Below, piece by piece: positions 47,771 to 55,912 of a DNA stretch of 62,124 bases (within the stretch, counting starts at the first letter, position 1; the number at the start of each line of letters is the position of its first letter). The stretch is from Gammaproteobacteria bacterium RIFCSPHIGHO2_12_FULL_63_22 (lineage in GTDB: Bacteria; Pseudomonadota; Gammaproteobacteria; Xanthomonadales; Xanthomonadaceae). The translations under genes and the position numbers were made by a program. The stretch lies in contig MGYJ01000055.1 of the NCBI GenBank assembly GCA_001801685.1, positions 1 to 62,124 on the forward strand, read 5' to 3'. The notes under the pieces were generated by a model. It saw nothing but the letters and a program-made list of their open reading frames with translations, was not told the origin of the DNA and made no database searches.

Positions 47771-47907
47771 CGCCAGTACGCCCCCCACATGAGCAGCCCG
47801 ACCAACGCCACGGCCAGCCCGATCCAAATGGCGAAGTCCCACCAGTACGGGCCGCGCGGTTGCGGAGCGGGAGCGGGCGGGCGATAGCGTGGTTGGTAGC
47901 TGTTCAT
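47767..47907 (-). CDS. Single-pass membrane protein (46 aa)
   Basis: ATG 47907 overlaps the stop of the 25-residue peptide gene (ATGA); ATG 47913 is an alternative. Pro-rich cytoplasmic-type start (R-P-P-A-P-A-P-Q-P) then one membrane helix W-I-G-L-A-V-A-L-V-G-L-L-M-W-G. Candidate lysis accessory protein by position. Confidence 0.6.
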   Translation of the reverse strand: MNSYQPRYRPPAPAPQPRGPYWWDFAIWIGLAVALVGLLMWGAYWR

Positions 47908-47981
47908 TTCCATGCGTCCCGGATCGCCATGATCGACAGCGTTATGACCACGGCAATGCCGGCCAAAAGAATGTCGGTCAT
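47904..47981 (-). CDS. Very small membrane peptide (25 aa)
   Basis: M-T-D-I-L-L-A-G-I-A-V-V-I-T-L-S-I-M-A-I, then R-D-A-W-K. Both ends overlap neighbours by ATGA, so it is translationally coupled. One membrane helix with a basic C-terminus, as in tiny holin-like or regulatory peptides. Function not established. Confidence 0.55.
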   Translation of the reverse strand: MTDILLAGIAVVITLSIMAIRDAWK

Positions 47982-48244
47982 TTACCGTCGCACTCCTGTA
48001 TTGCCGCAACCGACTTAGCATGTTTCGCGATAAGAGCCTTTGCCCCTTCGAGCGAAGATGCGAACATGATGGCTTCCGGGGCCGGTTCGCCTCGACGATC
48101 GAACCGAAGCATTTTCGTTTGCCCCCAATCCGATTTGTACAGGTGAAACGAACATTTCGGCGATCGCGTCTCGACACAGAAACCAGCCTCAACTACCGCA
48201 GCGATCTGCTCACAGAGACCTTGCAGGTTTACAGACTTCGCCAT
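47978..48244 (-). CDS. Small unknown protein (88 aa)
   Basis: M-A-K-S-V-N-L-Q-G-L-C-E-Q-I-A-A-V-V, then C-S-F-H-L-Y-K-S-D-W-G and a helical end A-L-I-A-K-H-A-K-S-V. Alpha/beta, soluble. Upstream coupled to a 29-residue peptide gene that overlaps its start. Confidence 0.6.
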   Translation of the reverse strand: MAKSVNLQGLCEQIAAVVEAGFCVETRSPKCSFHLYKSDWGQTKMLRFDRRGEPAPEAIMFASSLEGAKALIAKHAKSVAAIQECDGK

Positions 48245-48299
48245 ACTTCCACCACCACGAGAGACGCCAAACGAGATAGAGCAGGCCGACGCGGGTCAT
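48210..48299 (-). CDS. Very small Trp-rich peptide (29 aa)
   Basis: M-T-R-V-G-L-L-Y-L-V-W-R-L-S-W-W-W-K-Y-G then E-V-C-K. Its ATG overlaps the TGA of the upstream gene and its end overlaps the next start by 35 bases. Coupling suggests it is translated; membrane-active composition. Low certainty. Confidence 0.4.
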   Translation of the reverse strand: MTRVGLLYLVWRLSWWWKYGEVCKPARSL

Positions 48300-48664
48300 T
48301 CCATCGACGGTTCCACGTACAGCGTCACGTTCAGCCGGACCGCAATAGCCGTCGCGCGGTAAATGTGCTGTGCCTCTTTCTCCTTGTCTTTCACGAGCAA
48401 CAGCACGGCCGGCTTCTTTCCAGTCACGATCGAGTACCACGTCGCTTGCCCGAACGCTTCGTAATGTTTGTGGCTCCAGTCCGCCTCGATGGCGTACTCG
48501 TCGTTGAGCAGATCAACCCGCGTGCCGTCCCACAGGCGATGCTCCGCTACCGCGTGATACTTCGGCGCCAGCCGGCGACACGCGGCCAGTTCGTCCTCCG
48601 CCTGGAGCGGTTGCTGAACGAACCACAGGATTACGCCGGCGATCATGGCAACGTGAAACGGCAT
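48296..48664 (-). CDS. Exported protein of unknown function (122 aa)
   Basis: ATG 48664. Signal-peptide-like start (M-P-F-H-V-A-M-I-A-G-V-I-L-W-F-V-Q-Q-P-L-Q-A then E-D). The mature part has C-R-R-L-A-P-K-Y, L-W-D-G-T-R-V-D-L-L and Y-E-A-I-E-A-D-W, an alpha/beta fold. The E-A-D-W / D-G-T-R-V-D pattern vaguely recalls small nuclease-like folds, without proof. Confidence 0.6.
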   Translation of the reverse strand: MPFHVAMIAGVILWFVQQPLQAEDELAACRRLAPKYHAVAEHRLWDGTRVDLLNDEYAIEADWSHKHYEAFGQATWYSIVTGKKPAVLLLVKDKEKEAQHIYRATAIAVRLNVTLYVEPSME

Positions 48665-48665
48665 G

Positions 48666-49031
48666 TCACGGCCTCCGCCCGAACAACGCCCGGCCCAGCG
48701 CATGCAACGGTCCCCGTCTCCGGGCCGTCCCGTCCGCGCGAATCGCCCCGTAGTACGCCGGGTAGCCGGCCGCGTTCATCAACACGGGCGCCGATGAGTA
48801 GGTGTAGACGACCGGCTCGGCTAGCGAATACTCGACCGTCGGCGTGAACGACCACACGGCCGGCTGTGCTTCCATGATGACACCGGTTGCCGGCACAAAG
48901 GAGAACACGTCCACGAGCCGGCAACGGCCGCCCTCGCAAATCGAGACGTATCCGGCAGGTGTTGCAAATTGTGCAACAAGTGGCGAGACGAGCAGCAGCA
49001 ACGCGACGCAAACGAACAATGCACGTTTCAT
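48666..49031 (-). CDS. Secreted protein (121 aa)
   Basis: ATG 49031 with GAGGGAAGAG upstream. Clear signal peptide: K-R, hydrophobic core F-V-C-V-A-L-L-L-L-V-S-P-L, cleavage near V-A-Q. Mature part Tyr/Ala/Val-rich (V-Y-T-Y-S-S-A-P-V) and a basic Arg end (L-F-G-R-R-P). Role unknown; possibly cell-envelope disruption. Confidence 0.6.
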   Translation of the reverse strand: MKRALFVCVALLLLVSPLVAQFATPAGYVSICEGGRCRLVDVFSFVPATGVIMEAQPAVWSFTPTVEYSLAEPVVYTYSSAPVLMNAAGYPAYYGAIRADGTARRRGPLHALGRALFGRRP

Positions 49032-49039
49032 CTCTTCCC

Positions 49040-49972
49040 TCACACAAAGTCCCAAAGTTGTTCCGGGAACCCCTCGAATTGGCTATAGGCGAACGAATCA
49101 TTCTGCCGCAGCATGTAGTCGGCCACGTCAGCATCGACCCAGAACCCTCCGGGTGGCTCGTCTCCAGCCGGCGGACCGTGCGCATCCGCACTCCAACTAT
49201 TTTGGCAGTAGACTGCCGGCCGTTGGGGATCATCATCCACGCCGATGAACGTCATGGCATGGTGCCACGTCCCACGCGGCACGCCGAACTTCTTTCCCGC
49301 CTTGCGGTCAAGCTGTGGGTCCATCGTAAAGCCACGATCGGAGCAGACGCCGACTGGATAGCCATTCGCTAGTGCGTCGCGGGCCTGCGTATAGCTCTGG
49401 ACAGGCGCTGCCGACTTGATCGGGTGCAATTTGCCAAGCTCAATCCATTTGTCCTCAATACGAGCACCGTCGGACCACTTCATTTCAACTTCCGCGCCCC
49501 ATGTCAGTCCGCTGTCGCCGCCCGAAGGTTGCGGCAATCCGGACAGGTCGGAGCGAATCACGCCATCCTGTACGATCGCTTTCGCCTGACCTGATCCGGT
49601 CGACCCTTCGCCCCGGCCGCGAATACCACTATGCAGCCGCCCACGGCCGTAGCCATAGGGCATGAAAATCGGGTGGAACTGTTCCGCGTCGCCGTTGGCG
49701 ATCTCGACGACCGCCACATAGTCCACGACGTTCTTTCCCATTTCGCCCACGCAGCAACCGGACTTTTGCAACAGCGTCGGCAAGTGCTTACCAAGCACCT
49801 GCTTCGCCGCATCCCACAAGACGACCCGCTTGCGGTCCGTCTCCTGCGTCTGGCCGAAAATGAAGAAACGCGGCATCGACGACAAGATGCTCTCGCACAT
49901 GCGGCGCACGGCCAGCGATCGCTGATCCGGCGGAACCCATCCCATGCGTGCGTTCGTCGGCGTTACTGGCAT
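49040..49972 (-). CDS. Papain-like (C1 family) cysteine protease
   Basis: 310 residues from ATG 49972. S-G-C-C-V-G-E-M-G at 71-79 (catalytic Cys), T-W-H-H-A-M-T-F-I-G-V at 235-245 (catalytic His) and Q-N-S-W-S at 257-261 (Asn of the triad) match papain-type enzymes. Gly-rich insert at 110-155. No signal peptide. Could process virion proteins or act in lysis; neighbours are exported proteins. Confidence 0.82.
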   Translation of the reverse strand: MPVTPTNARMGWVPPDQRSLAVRRMCESILSSMPRFFIFGQTQETDRKRVVLWDAAKQVLGKHLPTLLQKSGCCVGEMGKNVVDYVAVVEIANGDAEQFHPIFMPYGYGRGRLHSGIRGRGEGSTGSGQAKAIVQDGVIRSDLSGLPQPSGGDSGLTWGAEVEMKWSDGARIEDKWIELGKLHPIKSAAPVQSYTQARDALANGYPVGVCSDRGFTMDPQLDRKAGKKFGVPRGTWHHAMTFIGVDDDPQRPAVYCQNSWSADAHGPPAGDEPPGGFWVDADVADYMLRQNDSFAYSQFEGFPEQLWDFV

Positions 49973-50541
49973 CGCTTCAGCCCCTCCGCGATCTGTTCCC
50001 AGGCCTTGACTTGCTGTTCCACCGTCCGCACTTCGCCGCGGAGGTAGCCGGCCGCGAGCGTCTTTTCCCACTCCTGCCATGCGGCCGACAGTCCAAGCGG
50101 GGCGAGCCGCTCCTTCGTCGTGGCCGACATCTCCTCTCGCGTCGGCGGCGTCCCTGCCGCTATTGCCGCCTGGACGCTCCTGGCGACCGACGCGAAGACT
50201 TCTGCCGCTTCAGGCGTCTTGTCCAGTTTCAACCGCTCCGCCTCATCGCACGCGAGCTTTGCCAACCCGGTCAGTTCCGGTTGCGGCGGCGGTACGGGCG
50301 GAGCGGGCGGCCGAGGCGGAACCGGAACCGGAGCGGGACCAGGCCCAGGGGATGGAGGTACTGGTCCCGGCTCCGGCGGTCCCGGTAGCGGGACGGGTGC
50401 GACGTGATCGACATTGGAAAGGCGAACATCGACCTGGAGCCAGCCTCCGTACAGCAGCAGACACGCGACGGCGGCGGCGAGCGTGGGACGCCAGTTCAGG
50501 CCGGCGATGGATTTCAGCAGGTTACGCCAGTCGTCGTGCAT
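49963..50541 (-). CDS. Membrane-anchored proline-rich protein (192 aa)
   Basis: ATG 50541. N-terminal cytoplasmic segment, one membrane helix (A-A-A-V-A-C-L-L-L-Y-G-G-W-L), then a Pro-rich stretch P-P-S-P-G-P-G-P-A-P-V-P-V-P-P and helical C-terminal domain (A-E-V-F-A-S-V-A-R-S-V). Architecture as in spanin- or TonB-like periplasm-spanning proteins; lysis role inferred. Confidence 0.65.
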   Translation of the reverse strand: MHDDWRNLLKSIAGLNWRPTLAAAVACLLLYGGWLQVDVRLSNVDHVAPVPLPGPPEPGPVPPSPGPGPAPVPVPPRPPAPPVPPPQPELTGLAKLACDEAERLKLDKTPEAAEVFASVARSVQAAIAAGTPPTREEMSATTKERLAPLGLSAAWQEWEKTLAAGYLRGEVRTVEQQVKAWEQIAEGLKRCQ

Positions 50542-50623
50542 GTTGTCCCCCTGACCCCGCGTAAACCGCCGACCGACCGGCCACAGCAGGCCACGCCCCC
50601 GCGACCGGCCGGCCAGCAGTAGA

Positions 50624-50971
50624 TCACCCGAGTTCGTCACGCAGATTGTCAATCAACTTGTTGACGAGCCACGACAGAAACGCGCTCATCAGCACCGGCC
50701 CCAACGGAAAGAAGCCGTAGACCGGCCCCTCCGGCGTCGTCACGCGGGCGATCAGGTCGCACGCGGCATCGTCGTCCAGCGGATCGCACGGACATGCGGC
50801 GGACGCGGCCATGAGCCGTCCCGGCTCGCCGAACACCTGTCCCTGCACGTAGCCCTGGACGTGCCAGATCGACGCAGCGAACAGTTGCCGCTCGGAGGCG
50901 ATCGTTTTGTTTTTGACGATACGGTAAATCGTCTGGAGTTCGGCGAGCGGCATTTCGGTTGGGTAGGTCAT
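50624..50971 (-). CDS. Unknown membrane-associated protein (115 aa)
   Basis: N-terminal helical part (L-A-E-L-Q-T-I-Y-R-I-V-K-N-K-T-I), C-P-C-D-P-L-D-D-D-A-A-C in the middle, C-terminal hydrophobic F-F-P-L-G-P-V-L-M-S-A-F-L-S-W-L-V. Start overlaps the upstream gene by ATGA. Confidence 0.55.
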   Translation of the reverse strand: MTYPTEMPLAELQTIYRIVKNKTIASERQLFAASIWHVQGYVQGQVFGEPGRLMAASAACPCDPLDDDAACDLIARVTTPEGPVYGFFPLGPVLMSAFLSWLVNKLIDNLRDELG

Positions 50972-51348
50972 GGCGTGCGTTCCCCTTGTTTGACAAGCTG
51001 CTGGAGTGAGCGGTTGAGTTCTTTTGTCGTCTCGATCGCCTGGTCATACTGGGTGAATTGCTTCTCGACGACGCGAGCATGGGCCTCGATCATCGCCTTG
51101 TTGTCGCTGGCGATCTTCTCGTAGCCGGATTGGATCTGCTGAAGGTGGGCCGGGACGGCGGTCCGCATGGCGTAGTCGGCAAAATAGTAGATGCCGTAGA
51201 GAATCCCGCACAAGACGACGAACGAAGGACCTTGTTTGATTGCGGCTGAAAGGAGTTCGGCTTTGAGCGAGCCGTTGCCGTTGGATGTGGTTGCTTCGGC
51301 GGTCAATGTAGGCACCCTCCCCTTGCGATTTAGGGGAGCAGGTGCCAT
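50968..51348 (-). CDS. Membrane protein with coiled-coil tail (126 aa)
   Basis: N-terminal flexible Thr/Asn part, one membrane helix (F-V-V-L-C-G-I-L-Y-G-I-Y-Y-F-A), then a long charged helix (I-Q-S-G-Y-E-K-I-A-S-D-N-K-A, E-L-N-R-S-L-Q-Q-L-V). Size and layout fit phage holin/antiholin or Rz-like proteins. Confidence 0.6.
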   Translation of the reverse strand: MAPAPLNRKGRVPTLTAEATTSNGNGSLKAELLSAAIKQGPSFVVLCGILYGIYYFADYAMRTAVPAHLQQIQSGYEKIASDNKAMIEAHARVVEKQFTQYDQAIETTKELNRSLQQLVKQGERTP

Positions 51349-51405
51349 AGCGGCGGCGACAGATCGGGCAACGTGGCCCGCTTCGCCCTGCTCACGCGAT
51401 TTAAT

Positions 51406-51651
51406 CTACGGACCAGGGCGGCGGCATGTCAAGAGGATTTTTGCAGCAGTCGGGTCGGCCGGCGCTAGGTGCATCCCAAGCACCGCCGCCAATTTGCCGG
51501 CGACTGACAGGTTGATGTCACCGTCGCCGTTGGCGAATTTATATACCACCGGATTCGCGACGCCGGCCCGTTTGGCGATCTCGTATCGGGAGAGATCGCT
51601 GGCCGCGATGGCGGCGCGGAGTTGGTCGGAAATGGTAGGTGGTAATTTCAT
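51406..51651 (-). CDS. Xre/Cro-type helix-turn-helix regulator (81 aa)
   Basis: ATG 51651. L-R-A-A-I-A-A-S-D-L-S-R-Y-E-I-A-K-R-A-G then V-A-N-P-V-V-Y-K-F and L-S-V-A-G-K-L-A-A-V-L-G is a five-helix HTH_3 domain. Located just downstream of a strong promoter, so it may autoregulate that promoter. Confidence 0.82.
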   Translation of the reverse strand: MKLPPTISDQLRAAIAASDLSRYEIAKRAGVANPVVYKFANGDGDINLSVAGKLAAVLGMHLAPADPTAAKILLTCRRPGP

Positions 51652-51717
51652 CCCTCTTCCCCTTCTCTCTCCAACTCCCATCGCCCCCGCGAGTGCAGGG
51701 GCGTTCGGGAGGGGATG

Positions 51718-52044
51718 TTAGGTTGTCGGCAACGGGAACGGCGACTCGACGCAGTACGACGGCGATGGTAGTGATGGATCATGATGGTGCTTCAGACTCA
51801 ATTGTTCGATGATACGCGATTCGAATTGGTCGATGTTCTCGCCGTTCCGCCGGTCCGCACTTACTAATTGATCGACGTTCACCGGCTCGCGCCGCAGACC
51901 GATGACGGCGTTGCAGTATCGCCCCCCCTGTCGTCGATAAACGGCCCACCAGCCGTCGCCGGTCGGTTCCGCCGTGAGGCTATTGCTCCGGATCGTCAAC
52001 GGTCCATGACACGAATCATGGCGATATACGTTCCAATCGCTCAT
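51718..52044 (-). CDS. Unknown protein (108 aa), first gene after the 52.1-kb promoter
   Basis: ATG 52044 with AGAAGGGGAAGAG upstream. M-S-D-W-N-V-Y-R-H-D-S-C-H-G-P-L-T-I-R start; W-W-A-V-Y-R-R-Q-G-G-R-Y-C middle; helical end. Function unknown. Confidence 0.6.
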   Translation of the reverse strand: MSDWNVYRHDSCHGPLTIRSNSLTAEPTGDGWWAVYRRQGGRYCNAVIGLRREPVNVDQLVSADRRNGENIDQFESRIIEQLSLKHHHDPSLPSPSYCVESPFPLPTT

Positions 52045-52106
52045 CGTCTCTTCCCCTTCTCTCTCGTTCCCATCTTCGTGGCCGCGTCCCCCGCGTCCAC
52101 ACCTAT

Positions 52107-52135
52107 ATACTATCACGCGATCGCTAGTGTGTCAA
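52107..52135 (-). promoter_or_regulatory. Strong sigma70-like promoter
   Basis: Minus strand: TTGACA (52135-52130, perfect), 17-base spacer, TAGTAT (52112-52107), followed by an A/T-rich TATAG. Lies in a 128-base gap and points toward the Xre gene and the long minus-strand block. Likely drives the region from 52 kb downward. Confidence 0.7.
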
Positions 52136-52172
52136 GTGGTCGAGAGATAATTTGGGGAATCTTTTTGCGAGG

Positions 52173-52364
52173 TCAGCCGACGGGTTCGGGCGCGGGCGCT
52201 CCCGGTGGAATGGCCGGCTCCACGAACCGCCAGCCCGGCGGCGCATTGACCGTGATCCGCGCCTGATCTCGCCGCGTGCGGTGGACCCGGACGCGGATTT
52301 GCTCGCCGTCCCGCTCGATCACGATTTCTTCCCCCTCGCTCACGTCGCGCGTCCTGGCGTTCAT
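52173..52364 (-). CDS. Small CsrA-like protein (63 aa)
   Basis: E-G-E-E-I-V-I-E-R-D-G-E-Q-I-R-V-R-V, then R-R-D-Q-A-R-I-T-V-N-A-P-P, then E-P: spacing follows CsrA (E-x-I-x-I...I-x-V...R-I-x-V-x-A-P). It lacks the V-H-R-E-E RNA-contact core (here R-F-V-E-P), so binding may be altered. ATGA overlap upstream. Assignment tentative. Confidence 0.45.
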   Translation of the reverse strand: MNARTRDVSEGEEIVIERDGEQIRVRVHRTRRDQARITVNAPPGWRFVEPAIPPGAPAPEPVG

Positions 52365-52912
52365 GGGGTTCCTCCCTTCGCATGGGGTTGTCCTTTCGTC
52401 CGATCGTCGATCCTGTGGCATTCTGGGGCCTCTCGTGGGCATCCTGGTGCCTCTCGCGGATATTCCAGCCGGCCCTGGAGCCACTGGTCGTAATCGCAGA
52501 CCGGCCAGTCGACGTAGCCGAGGTGACCGGGCAGCAGGTGTGCCACGAGCGCGGCTTTGTGCTGCGCGACCAGTGGGCGGAATCTCGCGATATCCTCTTG
52601 ACGGCCGGCGAGTCGGATGCGAAAGTAGGCGGTGTCGGGGATGTATTCTGTTGGTGCTGCAGATGATGGCGGCTCAGAAACTCGAGTTTGTACAGTAGTG
52701 AACAAGTGTCTCTTGACAGTTTGTCCGGCATCCAGCCGCTCCATCTCCGGGCCGTCCGCAGGACCCCCCTCCGCGACCTCCCCCGATGGGGTGGCCACGA
52801 GGGAGCAGGTGATACCGCGAGCCGCGAGCAGATTGACGACCATCTGCGGCGTCATGGTCGCTGTCGGAGTTGCCGGGTTCTCCGGAGTCGCCGGAGTCAT
52901 TTTGCGACCCAT
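52361..52912 (-). CDS. Unknown replication-linked protein (183 aa)
   Basis: N-terminal Thr/Pro repeats (P-A-T-P, continuing the primase C-terminal repeat style), then a compact helical domain (M-V-V-N-L-L-A-A-R-G-I-T-C, L-V-A-Q-H-K-A-A-L-V-A-H-L) resembling TubC-type small domains found with primases. C-terminus basic and Gly-rich. Role unknown. Confidence 0.5.
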   Translation of the reverse strand: MGRKMTPATPENPATPTATMTPQMVVNLLAARGITCSLVATPSGEVAEGGPADGPEMERLDAGQTVKRHLFTTVQTRVSEPPSSAAPTEYIPDTAYFRIRLAGRQEDIARFRPLVAQHKAALVAHLLPGHLGYVDWPVCDYDQWLQGRLEYPREAPGCPREAPECHRIDDRTKGQPHAKGGTP

Positions 52913-55912
52913 CTAAACCCAGTCCTCCACGATCTCGGTTGCCGGAGTCGCCGGAGTCGCCGGAGTCATTCCCCCTCCTACCCGTTTTTCATCCCCCTTA
53001 CCCCCCTCCCTTGAAAAACTCTGGTTAAGTGAAACGACTCCGGCGACTCCGGCGACTCCGGCGCTGTCTTTTACATACCAGATCGCAGTCTTTTTGGTGT
53101 TAGTTGTTTGTAGTAAACATTTTCCGTTCAATTTCCTGCCAGAGTATCTACGAAACATCCTTCCGAGTGCATGGATTCCAGGCAATCCGCGTGATTTCGA
53201 CGACTGTAGCTCCTCGATCGCCTCTCGCATCGCGCCAAGGTACTGTTGAGCCGCCGGCAGGAACTCGTCCTCGTGCAAAATCTCGATCAGTTGGGCCGCC
53301 GTAAACCCGATTTGGTTGTTCGGTGGGGTCGGTAGATCGGCCCATCCGGCTAGCAATTTCCGTAGTGCGTTCGTGTCGCTATCTGCCGCCTCGGCCAGTC
53401 CCGCTCGAGTCTCTCCGGGATCCGGTTGGCCGGCCCAGATCAACGCCTGCCTGACCAGATTCGACCAGCCCTCGAACGACCCCCACGGGGCGACGCCGGG
53501 GATGGCTGGCCGGCCGGCTGTACAGTATGCCCTGAGGATCGTTAAGGCGGCCGGAACGAGCCGGTGGCGGTTGTCGTGGGCGTACTGGCGGATGTTCGCG
53601 TGGGCGAAGTCCTGCCGTTCCTCGGGGTTCTCCTCGGGCGATTCCAGGCGGATATGCAGCGTCCGCCGCGCGAGATCGCCGCGGACCTCAACATTGTTGC
53701 CGGTGGCGTACCAGACGGTCAGGAGCGGCAGGGCGTTGGTGTTCTCGGATTTTCCGAGGACGCGATCGACCCAGACTGTGGAAGTGAGGGCGGCGTCGAG
53801 GGATGGGCAGCCGAGCGGGCCGGAGACGTTGTCGATCATTACGGTACGATCGCCGGCTAAAGCTATGGCTGTTATCCGTTTACGCATTTCGTCGTCGAGT
53901 GCCGTGTTGACCGTCCGGGCCATCTCCCGGCCGGTGCAGATGATGCCGGCGATATCGCAGAGTAAGGACTTGCCGGCCCCTCGCACGTTCGCGTCGACCA
54001 GGAAGAGCGGGGCCGGGCCGGTGAATCCGAACCTGGCAAGCGGGGTGAGTACGCTGGCCAGCCATGCGGAGGCGTGGGCCGTGGTCGAAAACGGGAAGTC
54101 GCCCACCACGTCAAGGATGGCCTGGCACGCGGCCGCGGCGTCGGTCTGGGTCGGCGCGTGCGGGACCGGATCGAACTCCTGCGACGGCTGGTAGAGCAGC
54201 CCGGTGTCGTCGTGGTATCCGGCATCGTTCAGGATTGACCCGTCCGGCGTGATGACGGGCGTCTCGACGATCGCCTCCAGGTGTCGGACGGGCCACTCGC
54301 CGCGGTGCATGACGGCCCGGATTGCCCACACTGGCGGGTGGGCTGGGATGGTCTGGAACTCGCCTGGGTCGTCGCGGGCCGGGAGTTGCTTGAGCCAATC
54401 TGCTACCAGGGTGAGCCGCTCGCGTAATCGTGGCTCGGGGAGCGGCACGATTTTGGGGGCGTTGGCCGGCCGGACGATCTTGCGATTTTCGGCCGACTCG
54501 CGGATCACGCCGACCAGGGCGCCGCCACGCTGGTAGACCGCCTCGTCGGCGACCAGGGCAAGCACGGCCTCGTCGATTGTCAGGTGTTCAGCGGTGCGGA
54601 TCGTGACGGTGGGCCGCTCTCCGGCCGGGCGGGAGTAGGGAATGGCGGTGATGCGCGCGTCGCGGATCGCCTGCTCGCCGGCCTCTTGGCTGATCTCGCG
54701 AGTGAGTTTGACCAGAACATCGAGCCAATCGGAGCAGCCGGTCAGGTGGGCCGGCGGCGAGACGATTACTACCTCGATGGCGGCTGGGCCGGATCGCAGC
54801 GAGGCGTTGGCGGCGGCGCACTCCAGAGCCTTGGTGTGCCCCACGTCGCCGGCGTCGGCGTAGATTTCGAGGCGACGGCATCCGGCCGGGGCCTCGAAGG
54901 ATCCCATGCCGCCGGCGGAGACGGTCGACCAGACGGGCAGGTCTGGGCACGCTTGGCGGATCGCAAGGGCGGTCTCGATGCCTTCGGTGATTGCCAGCGT
55001 GGTTCCGGTGGTCTGGGAGAACGGGTACAGGTGGATGGCGGCGCCGGACGCGGAGCCAGGGAAGATCGGCGTTGATAGCTTTTTTGGCGATGGGACCGCG
55101 GCCTTGCCGGGTTGGTAGGGTGAGCCGTCCAGGTAGGTCCGGTGCAGGGCGGCGAGTCCGTGCCGCTCGTGGATGATCTTGGCGACGATCGCAGGGAAGT
55201 CGCCAACGTGCGTGGGTGGGGCGTCCGGGTTGTCGGGCGTCTTCGCCTCCTCGTAGTAGCCGAGCGACTGATGCAGGCGGAGCGTCGGCGGCACTGGGAG
55301 TTTGACTGATAGGCCGCGGTGTTGGAGGTAGGCCGCGATTCGCCCGTTGTCGGGGATGCACTCCGACCAGCGGCGGTTGAGTGCGGCCCGCTTATTGTCG
55401 ACGTCTTTGGTGTCGGCGAGAGCGGCGGCGGACTTCTTTTGGCGGCGTGGTCGCCGTGGTTGACTGGCCCGCTTCGGCGTGGTGCCGTTTTTGCCCGTGG
55501 TTCCCGGCTGGAGTTGCAGGTACTCCGCAACCGCCGTGCGGGCCATCTCGCGATCAGGCCAGTCGTTCAACCAGCACAGCAAATTGAACCCGTCGGACGC
55601 CTCTCCGCACGAATTGCAGACCGCGCCGCCGGTTTCGTTCGCGTCGTCGAACAACCGAAAAGCGTCCGCGTGCTTGCCGCCGTGGACGGGGCATTCGTGG
55701 TGTTTGGTCGATCCCACGGTTGCGATCGCGTCTTTGATCTGCGGGGCGAGCGCGGAGAGGATTTGCAGCCAACGGCCGCGCGCGGCGTCGATGACCTCGC
55801 GCCACGGGACGCGGCAATGTGGTGAAGGAAGGTTACTTCGAGTAGATTCCGCCCCGGATGATTCGTTGACTATGTTTGGCTCCGGCAGATCGGTCGGGAG
55901 ATTGATCGGCAT
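52913..55912 (-). CDS. DNA primase-helicase (Toprim plus SF3/AAA domain)
   Basis: 999 residues. Zinc-binding part C-P-V-H-G-G (Cys74, His77) and C-N-S-C-G (99-103). Toprim fold about 300-400 with I-T-E-G-I-E-T-A (Glu310) and Y-A-D-A-G-D (351-356). C-terminal helicase-like domain about 640-800 with V-R-G-A-G-K-S as P-loop and V-M-I-D-N-V. Ends with P-A-T-P-A-T repeats. It combines priming and unwinding for replication, as in phage fused primase-helicases. Confidence 0.85.
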   Translation of the reverse strand: MPINLPTDLPEPNIVNESSGAESTRSNLPSPHCRVPWREVIDAARGRWLQILSALAPQIKDAIATVGSTKHHECPVHGGKHADAFRLFDDANETGGAVCNSCGEASDGFNLLCWLNDWPDREMARTAVAEYLQLQPGTTGKNGTTPKRASQPRRPRRQKKSAAALADTKDVDNKRAALNRRWSECIPDNGRIAAYLQHRGLSVKLPVPPTLRLHQSLGYYEEAKTPDNPDAPPTHVGDFPAIVAKIIHERHGLAALHRTYLDGSPYQPGKAAVPSPKKLSTPIFPGSASGAAIHLYPFSQTTGTTLAITEGIETALAIRQACPDLPVWSTVSAGGMGSFEAPAGCRRLEIYADAGDVGHTKALECAAANASLRSGPAAIEVVIVSPPAHLTGCSDWLDVLVKLTREISQEAGEQAIRDARITAIPYSRPAGERPTVTIRTAEHLTIDEAVLALVADEAVYQRGGALVGVIRESAENRKIVRPANAPKIVPLPEPRLRERLTLVADWLKQLPARDDPGEFQTIPAHPPVWAIRAVMHRGEWPVRHLEAIVETPVITPDGSILNDAGYHDDTGLLYQPSQEFDPVPHAPTQTDAAAACQAILDVVGDFPFSTTAHASAWLASVLTPLARFGFTGPAPLFLVDANVRGAGKSLLCDIAGIICTGREMARTVNTALDDEMRKRITAIALAGDRTVMIDNVSGPLGCPSLDAALTSTVWVDRVLGKSENTNALPLLTVWYATGNNVEVRGDLARRTLHIRLESPEENPEERQDFAHANIRQYAHDNRHRLVPAALTILRAYCTAGRPAIPGVAPWGSFEGWSNLVRQALIWAGQPDPGETRAGLAEAADSDTNALRKLLAGWADLPTPPNNQIGFTAAQLIEILHEDEFLPAAQQYLGAMREAIEELQSSKSRGLPGIHALGRMFRRYSGRKLNGKCLLQTTNTKKTAIWYVKDSAGVAGVAGVVSLNQSFSREGGKGDEKRVGGGMTPATPATPATEIVEDWV

